Under the pieces are notes generated by a model, which was given only the letters and a program-made list of their open reading frames with translations, did not search any database and was not told the DNA's origin. Made by a program: the position numbers and the translations under genes. Positions 57,860-64,000 of a stretch of 64,000 nucleotides of DNA are shown here, one piece after another. Source of the DNA: Flammeovirga pacifica (GTDB taxonomy: Bacteria > Bacteroidota > Bacteroidia > Cytophagales > Flammeovirgaceae). Each line of letters starts with the position of its first letter. Position 1 is the stretch's first letter. The stretch spans positions 4,631,892 through 4,695,891 of the forward strand of contig NZ_JRYR02000001.1 of NCBI RefSeq assembly GCF_000807855.2, given 5' to 3'.

Positions 57860-58117
57860 CTAAGAATTCTCCATTTTTGAAATTTTCATTTCAAACTTAT
57901 TAATTCTATTTCTGATATAAAATAGAAACACAGCTATTCCAAAAAAAGGAATGTATTGAGGTAGAAATTTAGTACATGTGATACAAATCACTACCCATGC
58001 TATGAATAAGAAAATGCTTAAGCCAAAAATCAAATAATATAGAAAGATCCATTGATCTCTTTTTTTAATTAAAGATTGGCATGTGTTAGTTGAATAATTA
58101 TGCATAAAAAGGGACAA
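57860..58117 (-). CDS. Small membrane protein, unknown
   Basis: The 85 residues have two TM helices (about 24-46 and 52-68) and a charged tail (RNRINKFEMKISKMEN). An in-frame ATG four codons later is an equally good start. There is no recognised family. It lies between a plus-strand DUF4369-like gene and the minus-strand SDR-like gene. It is short, so it is held at moderate confidence. Confidence 0.45.
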   Translation of the reverse strand: MSLFMHNYSTNTCQSLIKKRDQWIFLYYLIFGLSIFLFIAWVVICITCTKFLPQYIPFFGIAVFLFYIRNRINKFEMKISKMENS

Positions 58118-58228
58118 GTGTTATTTAGTAACTTAAATATAATTAAATTATAAAAAAGTTAAAAAAAATTAAGAACTACTTTTAGTTAAAGTCATTTTTG
58201 ATGCATGTTCTTCGGTAGAATAGAATAT

Positions 58229-58894
58229 TTACACTTTATCAGCTAGTGTGTTGATTAATCTATTTTCTAAATGTTTCATGTCAATAGGATGGAATAAACT
58301 ATTGATCATAGCTTCTCCAATTTTTGATGTTGTTGTAATTTGTTTCGATTTTTTGAGTAATGGAAATAGTGGTTGGGTAATCACGTAAAAAGCATTGTAC
58401 CAATTCGTTTTAGATTTCACTCCTTTTTCTGGTATTATCGCACCTGGTCTAAACATATAGGCATCTTTAAAACCTTTATTTAGTATCATATTTTCTGTTT
58501 TCCCTTTTACTCTAGCCCACATACTATTCCCTTTTTCAGTTTCATCTGTACCAGTTCCAGATACATAATTAAATACCATATTAGGGTTTAATTGGTGTAA
58601 AGTATCAGCAAATGCTTTTGTATTTCCAAAGGTGATTTTAGAATATTCCTCTTCTGATAATCCAACAACAGAAATTCCCATACAATAAAAAATAGCATCA
58701 TATCCTATAAGTTGGTCCTTGATGGCCTCAACCTCACTAAAATCTTTGATTAATACTTCTTTTAACTTTGGATGATCTAGATTCAATGTAGATCTGTTGA
58801 TAATGAGTATCTCTGAAATACGGTTATCTTCTAAACACTCAAGAAGAACACCTTTACCTACCATGCCTGTAGAACCTGTAATAATAACTTTCAT
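58229..58894 (-). CDS. NAD(P)-binding atypical short-chain dehydrogenase/epimerase-like protein
   Basis: The 221 residues open with the Rossmann loop VIITGSTGMVGKGVL (GxxGxxG). They include IFYCMGISVVGLSEEEY, FNYVSGTGTDETEKG and MWARVKGKTENMI, with the Ser of VSGTGTD and the Lys of VKGKTEN in the places of the atypical SDR catalytic residues. Substrate and pathway are unknown. The protein is cytosolic, without signal peptide or TM. Many such proteins in Bacteroidota are NmrA/NAD-dependent-epimerase-like and of unknown use. The gene stands alone. Confidence 0.82.
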   Translation of the reverse strand: MKVIITGSTGMVGKGVLLECLEDNRISEILIINRSTLNLDHPKLKEVLIKDFSEVEAIKDQLIGYDAIFYCMGISVVGLSEEEYSKITFGNTKAFADTLHQLNPNMVFNYVSGTGTDETEKGNSMWARVKGKTENMILNKGFKDAYMFRPGAIIPEKGVKSKTNWYNAFYVITQPLFPLLKKSKQITTTSKIGEAMINSLFHPIDMKHLENRLINTLADKV

Positions 58895-59150
58895 GATTTC
58901 GAGTTTAATTCAATCCCTTTTTATTGGATTGTAGTTTTTGGTTGTATTACAAATTACGGAAAAATGAATTCATATTACAGCCGAATAAAGATTTGATAAA
59001 TATATCATCACTTTAATGTTACATTCTTTTTTTGTTTTTGAAATATTATAACAGATTTTTGTTTTGATTATTGAATATCAGTTACTTATAAAACATATGT
59101 TTGAGTTTTAAAGTTTATAGTATAGAAGGATACTATTTAATGCACTGCTT

Positions 59151-59645
59151 ATGAAACCTAAATTTACTGTTTATAAAAATAAAGAGATTAAAGTGATTGA
59201 GCCTCCTGTTTTTATGTTAGCTCATGAAATTATGAGAGGTGAAGGTACTCTTCCAATTGCCTATCGTGAAATATTAGCCGCTTATGTATCAAAACATAAC
59301 CATAGCAAATACTGTTTTCTAACACATATTGCAATATGTAAAGAGTTAGGATATGGCAATGTATTGGACATTTTTTCCTCTAATGATAAAGAATTTACTC
59401 CACTGTTCAATTTTGCTTTAAAAGTGATCAAAGAAGATTTAAGTAAAGATATTCTTCAAGAATTTGTCAAAAAAGGTTTTGAAATTGAGGTTGCAGAGGA
59501 GATCATTCGCATTGTTTCAATTATCACATGTATTAATCAATGGGTAGGTAGTCATTCCTTTGATAAGATGACCAAAGACCAAGACTCTTATATAGGACAT
59601 TATGCTAACATTATGAAGCAGCATAATTTTTATCCTAAACTTTAA
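59151..59645 (+). CDS. AhpD/carboxymuconolactone-decarboxylase-like protein missing one active-site cysteine
   Basis: The 164 residues have the AhpD-like helical layout. The key segment is LPIAYREILAAYVSKHNHSK followed by YCFLTHIAICKEL. AhpD-like proteins have CxxC followed by a His; here the second Cys and the His (YCxxxH) are present but the first Cys is Ser (HSKYC). It is thus unlikely to be a normal disulfide peroxidase partner. The family includes CMD/AhpD proteins that act on organic peroxides or dioxygenase substrates. No alkyl hydroperoxide reductase gene is adjacent. It is a single gene with no clear terminator. Confidence 0.65.
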   Translation: MKPKFTVYKNKEIKVIEPPVFMLAHEIMRGEGTLPIAYREILAAYVSKHNHSKYCFLTHIAICKELGYGNVLDIFSSNDKEFTPLFNFALKVIKEDLSKDILQEFVKKGFEIEVAEEIIRIVSIITCINQWVGSHSFDKMTKDQDSYIGHYANIMKQHNFYPKL

Positions 59646-59960
59646 CTGCACCTTCAATAGCAGAAATTATCGACTTATTTGAACTAACTGTGAACAATCA
59701 AATAGTATTCATCTAGATATTACCATTAAAGATTGTTTTTTAATGATCATTAACTCTGTTTAGATTCAGTCTTTTAGGTTTCTTGTCTTCTTAACTAATT
59801 AACAATAAAAAAGATTAAAGACTCTTTTTTTACACAAATTAGGATGTGTAAATGATGATATAAAGTGCATTTTATGTTCACTTTAATGTAATATACCAAA
59901 TCTACTTTTGCGCTATCAAAAACAAAACGAACTTCATTTCATAACTAGAACCAAATCAAA
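59646..59960. other. Intergenic region before the second TonB receptor
   Basis: These 315 bases have no plausible gene. TTAATGATCATTAA at 59740-59753 is a perfect 14-bp palindrome and could be an operator. AAAAAAGA/TCTTTTTT around 59809-59832 forms a terminator-like hairpin. TACTTTTG at 59903-59910 is an exact TAnnTTTG -7 box, with TTTA at the -33 distance 17 bases upstream and a leader of about 45 bases. Confidence 0.4.
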
Positions 59961-62642
59961 ATGAGACATTTACTTTTATCCTTTATGGTAGGAATCTTAT
60001 GTTCCTTTACCACGAGCCTCTATGCTCAAAATTCAGGATTATATGGTAAAATTATTGATCAGACAGGAGACCCATTGCCTTATGCTCAGATCAGTTTAGA
60101 AGGAACAAGCTACGCAAGTATTACAGATATGGATGGAAATTTTCATCTTAATAATATTCCTTCTGGAAAATATATTGTGAACACTACTTATTTAGGATAC
60201 AATGCAGATCCTACTCATGTTACTTTAGAATCAGGAATTTCATTACAATTGGACATTCTAATGAATGCCGATGTAACAGAATTAGAAGGTGTTACTGTTT
60301 ATGGAGAGTTTACAAAAGGACAAGCAAAGTCTTTAAACGAACAGAAAAATGCAGTAAGTATCAAAAATATTGTGTCTTCAGAACAGTTTTCTACCATGCC
60401 TGACCGAAACGGCGCGGAAGCTTTACAACGTATTCCAGGGGTTTCTATTGTTAGAAATAGAGGAGAGGGACAGAATATTCAAATTCGTGGTATGGCATCT
60501 GAATACAATCAGGTACAAATGAACGGAACTCCAATGCCAGGTGGTGAAGACGGACGTGGAGCAGCTTTAGATTTTATGTCTGCTGATATCATGGAATCTA
60601 TTGAAATAAAGAAAACATTGACACCCGATATGGATGGTGGAGCTATTGGAGGAGCAGTTAACTTTGCTTTAAAAGATGCTCCAGCTGAATTTCAAATCAA
60701 AGCGATTACTTCTGGAGGTAAGAACTTTCATATAGATCCTTTTAACGATGGTTGGGGATTAGGACAGCAAAACCACAGTTTATATGTTGGTAATCGTTTT
60801 TTTAAGGATAAGCTAGGAGTATTTGCTACTGGTAGTTATTATTTAACCAACCGTGGTACTGTTCTACAAGAATATACACTAAACGATGAGGATCAATTAA
60901 CTCGTAAACGTTGGAATGATTATGACGTGAGGAGAGAGCGTTATGGCTATAATGTCGGAATGGATTATAAGTTTAACGAAAATCACATTCTAAGAGCTTC
61001 TTATAATTCTAATTACTTTAATGATGATAGAAGAAGAGGTAGAACCAATTTTAATTATGGTTATGCTACAGAATCACCTGATGCTCCTATCGATTCATTT
61101 ACAGAAGACAGAGAGACCCAGACAAGAGCCAAAAGAACCATGATGGATATGTATGGGATTGGTGGTGAACATCGATTTAATAATGGTTTTAAAATCGATT
61201 ACAAAGCAACACGAATCAAAACAATGATTGACGAGCCAGATGGTACTCAATATTATTTTACAAGAACATTGAATACAGATCATTTCTCTACTTTAAATCC
61301 ATGGGATTTGGATGGAACAATGACCTTGGAGCCGAATAATAAATTAGAGATGGATAAGCCTGTTCGTTTAGACCAAAAGGAAAATACGGAACTAGATCAC
61401 TCATTTGTATTAAATGCATCTCAGCCATTTAGAATGTTAGGACAAACTTCTACAATTTCGGCAGGGTACAAACTATGGCATAAAGAAAAAACGAATGATG
61501 AGAGACGTTATACTATGGATAATAACGAACCGATTTATTTAGCACCGGGTCAGTTTTATAGAAGAGACCTACGATTTACAGACCCTGAATTTGGTACATT
61601 GCCACTCGATGATCCGAAGGAAAATTATGCTGTAAAAAATCAAAATTATCAGGCAGATGAGATTATCAATGCAGCTTATTTGATGGGAGATTTTCAATGG
61701 ACTTCTAAATTTAATACGTTAGTTGGGGCAAGAATAGAGCATACTCAAAATAGTTATGAGTTTCATGAGTTTGATGAAAATAATGGAGGGTTTATCAAAT
61801 CGTTTAATGACAACTCATCTTATGTAAATATCCTACCATCCATCAATGCAGTATATCGTTTTAACGAGAGAAATTCTTTAAAAGCAGCTGTAGCACAAGG
61901 GTTGAGTCGTCCTTCTTTTACATCATTAATACCTAGAGAAGTAATTGATGAAGAAAACTTAACAATCAAAAAGTCTAACCCAGATTTAAAGCCTGCTGTA
62001 TCTACCAACTTCGATTTAATTTTTGAAAGATATACTTCCAATATGGGGTATTTCACTTTTGGTGTATTTGCAAAGTACTTAGAAAATCAAATTTACTCTT
62101 CTAAGAACTTTGTAGAAATTGATGGTCAAACTTGGGAAGTATCGCAGCCAGAAAATGGTGAAAGCTCACATTTATATGGTTTTGAGGTGGCTTACAGTAA
62201 GAACTTAAGAGATTTAAATATCCCAATGTTAAAGTGGATGAATGTAATGGCTAACTATACTTACACGCTGTCTGAACAAGAATTAGAAGATGGAAGGAAG
62301 GTAGTAATGGGGAATTCTCCAAGAGATATGGCCAACTTTATTTTGACATACGATAACCCAAGAAATGGTTTCATGATTGCAATTGCGAGTAATTACAGAG
62401 GACCATTATTAATTAATGTTGCAGATAGAGAAGATAGAGACGTGTATTTTACTTCTCAGTTCCATTTAGATATATCAGCTAGTTATAAGGTAAATGATAA
62501 GTTTACTCTATTCTCTCAGATGAATAATTTAACGAATCAAATGGAAGTAGAAACTTATGGAGATCCTACACAAGATCACTTATTACATCAAACAGAACAA
62601 TATGGTCCAACAGTTACCGTAGGATTAAAATTTGAATTATAA
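59961..62642 (+). CDS. TonB-dependent outer-membrane receptor
   Basis: The 893 residues have a signal peptide (ends SLYAQ). A CarboxypepD-regulatory-like domain follows (GLYGKIIDQTGDPLPYAQIS ... DMDGNFHLNNIPSGKY, about 24-110). The plug (about 135-240) contains NGAEALQRIPGVSIVRNRGEGQNIQIRG and MDGGAIGGAVNFALKDAP. A long barrel ends at GPTVTVGLKFEL with a terminal strand. GLSRPSFTSLIPREV and NPDLKPAVSTNFDLIFERY are typical of the TonB-Xanth-Caul type. It imports a ligand, probably a carbohydrate, peptide or chelate, using TonB. The stop codon overlaps the next start (TAATG), so they are translationally coupled. Confidence 0.93.
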   Translation: MRHLLLSFMVGILCSFTTSLYAQNSGLYGKIIDQTGDPLPYAQISLEGTSYASITDMDGNFHLNNIPSGKYIVNTTYLGYNADPTHVTLESGISLQLDILMNADVTELEGVTVYGEFTKGQAKSLNEQKNAVSIKNIVSSEQFSTMPDRNGAEALQRIPGVSIVRNRGEGQNIQIRGMASEYNQVQMNGTPMPGGEDGRGAALDFMSADIMESIEIKKTLTPDMDGGAIGGAVNFALKDAPAEFQIKAITSGGKNFHIDPFNDGWGLGQQNHSLYVGNRFFKDKLGVFATGSYYLTNRGTVLQEYTLNDEDQLTRKRWNDYDVRRERYGYNVGMDYKFNENHILRASYNSNYFNDDRRRGRTNFNYGYATESPDAPIDSFTEDRETQTRAKRTMMDMYGIGGEHRFNNGFKIDYKATRIKTMIDEPDGTQYYFTRTLNTDHFSTLNPWDLDGTMTLEPNNKLEMDKPVRLDQKENTELDHSFVLNASQPFRMLGQTSTISAGYKLWHKEKTNDERRYTMDNNEPIYLAPGQFYRRDLRFTDPEFGTLPLDDPKENYAVKNQNYQADEIINAAYLMGDFQWTSKFNTLVGARIEHTQNSYEFHEFDENNGGFIKSFNDNSSYVNILPSINAVYRFNERNSLKAAVAQGLSRPSFTSLIPREVIDEENLTIKKSNPDLKPAVSTNFDLIFERYTSNMGYFTFGVFAKYLENQIYSSKNFVEIDGQTWEVSQPENGESSHLYGFEVAYSKNLRDLNIPMLKWMNVMANYTYTLSEQELEDGRKVVMGNSPRDMANFILTYDNPRNGFMIAIASNYRGPLLINVADREDRDVYFTSQFHLDISASYKVNDKFTLFSQMNNLTNQMEVETYGDPTQDHLLHQTEQYGPTVTVGLKFEL

Positions 62643-63439
62643 TGAACTACAAAATGAAAATTTTATACTTCACTTACGTGATTTTATGTCTGTCTGTATT
62701 AGTGGTAAATGCTCAAGAAATTGATTTGATTAAAACCTATGATGCACCTCATGCCAGACAAGCCGTTGCTGTAACCGATACTCACTTTTTTGTAGTGGAC
62801 AATAACGTTATTATCAAAAGGGAAAGAGCTACAGGGAAACAAGAAGGAGAGTGGAAAGATGATCGCTTGAAGCATTTAAATAGTGCATACATTCAAAATG
62901 ATACATTATTCTGTGCTCATTCTAATTACCCTAAAGTACCCATGCACAGTTCTATTGAGATGTTTGATGTGAATACGATGGAACATATTGGAGCTCATAG
63001 TTTTGGGATTGATATTGGTTCTTGTACATGGATAGTAGAGTACAAAGGAGAATGGTTAGTCATGTTTGTACATTATGCTAATCCGGGTAAGATGCAAAAA
63101 AATAGAGATGTGTCTTGGTCTCAGCTCGTGCTTTTTGATAAACAATGGAGAAGGAAATCTGCCTGGGTTCTTCCTGAAGAGTTAATAGAAAAAGTGGCCC
63201 CTTACAGTATATCTGGAGGTGTTGTGGTAGAAAACGATAAGATAATTTGTACGCATCATCATTTTAAAGAGTTGTATGTATTGTCTTTCCCTAAAATGGG
63301 GTCGGAATTGGTATGGGAGACAACTCTTACCACTTCAATTCGAGGGCAGGGAATAGCCTTAGATACAAATGGCGATTTATGGGGTATCGATAAAAAAGAG
63401 AGAAAAGTTTATCATACAAAATGGTCTTTAAAAGAATAG
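62642..63439 (+). CDS. Exported propeller-like protein coupled to the TonB receptor
   Basis: The ATG overlaps the receptor stop codon as TAATG; another ATG four codons on gives the better signal peptide (MKILYFTYVILCLSVLVVNAQ). The mature ~245 residues look like a partial beta-propeller: HARQAVAVTDTHFFVVDNNVI, LNSAYIQNDTLFCAHSNYP, CTWIVEYKGEWLVMFVHY, and QGIALDTNGDLWGIDKKE. His residues are frequent (NYPKVPMHSS, TTHHHFKELYV-like), so metal binding is possible. Some relatives are called cycloisomerases without clear evidence. The tight coupling suggests it acts on what the receptor imports. Confidence 0.65.
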   Translation: MNYKMKILYFTYVILCLSVLVVNAQEIDLIKTYDAPHARQAVAVTDTHFFVVDNNVIIKRERATGKQEGEWKDDRLKHLNSAYIQNDTLFCAHSNYPKVPMHSSIEMFDVNTMEHIGAHSFGIDIGSCTWIVEYKGEWLVMFVHYANPGKMQKNRDVSWSQLVLFDKQWRRKSAWVLPEELIEKVAPYSISGGVVVENDKIICTHHHFKELYVLSFPKMGSELVWETTLTTSIRGQGIALDTNGDLWGIDKKERKVYHTKWSLKE

Positions 63440-63477
63440 ATTCAATATTAAAATATATTAAAGACACTTTACAAGTA

Positions 63478-63537
63478 AATAGCACCTTGCTCATTATTTT
63501 TGTTGTGTATCAACTAAACAATTGGCAAGGTGTTATT
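63478..63537 (+). terminator. Long-stem hairpin after the propeller gene
   Basis: AATAGCACCTTGC pairs with GCAAGGTGTTATT (one G-T pair) over a 34-base loop that holds an inner TTGTT/AACAA helix. The following run is only moderately T-rich (TTATTTTATGTATT), so it may terminate weakly or act as an RNA element over the start of the next gene. Confidence 0.5.
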
Positions 63538-64000
63538 TTATGTATTCTATATTTTCGTTAGTTTAATAGTAGTATTATTTGTCTTTTCTCTGAAGTCTTC
63601 TTCTTCAATTTCTTTTACTAGTAAGGCAGAGAAACAAGGCAAATTAGGAGAGTATAAGGTAGCTAAGAAACTAAAAAAATTAAGTAAAACTGATTATATC
63701 ATTCTTAATGATTTATTACTAAAAAATGGTAGTTCTACCACTCAAATTGATCATATCGTTATTTCTCGTTACGGATTGTTTGTTATAGAAACTAAAAACT
63801 ATAAAGGATGGATTTTTGGAAGAGATTATCAAGAATATTGGACCCAGACTTTATATAAAAATAAACACAAACTATACAATCCTGTGAAGCAGAATCAGAC
63901 ACATATTTATAGTTTACAAAGAATATTGTCTGATTACAGTCATATTAATTATCAGTCTATTATTGTTTTCTCTGGGGAGGCTAAATTAAAAAAAGTATCC
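63530..64000 (+). CDS. NERD-domain protein, cut by the right edge
   Basis: The frame is open from a stop at 63515 to the window end. The earliest reasonable start is GTG at 63530, since no in-frame ATG occurs before the domain; the GTG lies in the hairpin stem, so the true start is uncertain. An N-terminal TM stretch (VSLIVVLFVFSL) is followed by KAEKQGKLGEYKVAKKLKKL. The NERD core is DYIILNDLLLKNGSSTTQID, HIVISRYGLFVIETKNYKGW, and YNPVKQNQTHIYSLQRIL. The IDHIV-(x)n-ETKN pattern resembles a nuclease-related domain of the restriction-endonuclease fold. NERD proteins are thought to handle nucleic acid; activity is unproven. Confidence 0.75.
   Translation, partial: MLFYVFYIFVSLIVVLFVFSLKSSSSISFTSKAEKQGKLGEYKVAKKLKKLSKTDYIILNDLLLKNGSSTTQIDHIVISRYGLFVIETKNYKGWIFGRDYQEYWTQTLYKNKHKLYNPVKQNQTHIYSLQRILSDYSHINYQSIIVFSGEAKLKKVS

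Noticed and set aside
63540-63566. ATG at 63540 as the start of the NERD gene.
   Set aside because: It is out of frame with the NERD domain and reaches a stop after eight codons.

Overview
The window is AT-rich chromosomal DNA from a Bacteroidota bacterium, most likely a marine Cytophagales/Flammeovirga-like organism. This is inferred from TonB receptors with N-terminal carboxypeptidase-regulatory-like domains, fused SecDF, tandem Skp/OmpH chaperones, a SPOR protein, WG repeats, a monomeric NADP-isocitrate dehydrogenase, IcmF, and -7 boxes of the TAnnTTTG type. I see no tRNA, rRNA, CRISPR array, insertion sequence or prophage. A gene cut by the left edge (SPOR/FG-GAP-like protein) and one cut by the right edge (NERD-domain protein) bound the window.

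Layout. 0-3.5 kb: SPOR protein, TPR protein, small membrane protein, small outer-membrane protein. 3.6-8.2 kb (minus): icmF and a LytS-type sensor kinase. 8.6-13.4 kb: icd, a methyltransferase and three tandem Skp/OmpH paralogues. 13.6-25.8 kb: TonB receptor, rsmH behind a Cache-domain histidine kinase, rimO, a BatC-like TPR protein, a GATase-like exported protein often mislabelled asparagine synthetase B, a MacB-like permease, a gene-free stretch with a Fur-like box, and ndk. 26-34.7 kb (minus): an MsbA-like ABC exporter, the prkA-yeaH-spoVR stress trio and a WG-repeat protein. 35-40.9 kb: paired LuxR-type regulators, an NHL/SMP-30-like propeller, a lipoprotein, a DEAD-box helicase and two exported proteins. 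41-49.9 kb (minus): a duplicated secDF module and a secreted caspase-like protease with an EF-hand. 50-64 kb: SGNH lipoprotein, a GT4/LysM/DUF4905-like operon, NfeD, a serine hydrolase, small membrane proteins, an AhpD-like protein lacking one cysteine, and a second TonB receptor coupled to a propeller-like protein.

The most interesting region is 41.1-48.3 kb. Two complete secDF genes lie in tandem, and each is preceded by a roughly 126-128-codon ORF. The two small proteins share a signal-peptide-like N-terminus and an almost identical extreme C-terminus (YYxAPNAP followed by stop), with almost no similarity between. Eight of the ten identical C-terminal residues use different synonymous codons, so the tail seems to be kept at the peptide level. 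An exported short ORF with a fixed Pro-rich terminus just upstream of a Sec gene is the architecture of secretion-monitoring arrest peptides (SecM-SecA, MifM-YidC2, VemP-SecDF). I propose that this is a duplicated nascent-chain sensor controlling secDF. The surrounding DNA carries further regulatory structure: a start codon in a hairpin loop in one copy, a terminator-like hairpin overlapping the stop codon in the other, and an interleaved terminator and promoter between the modules.
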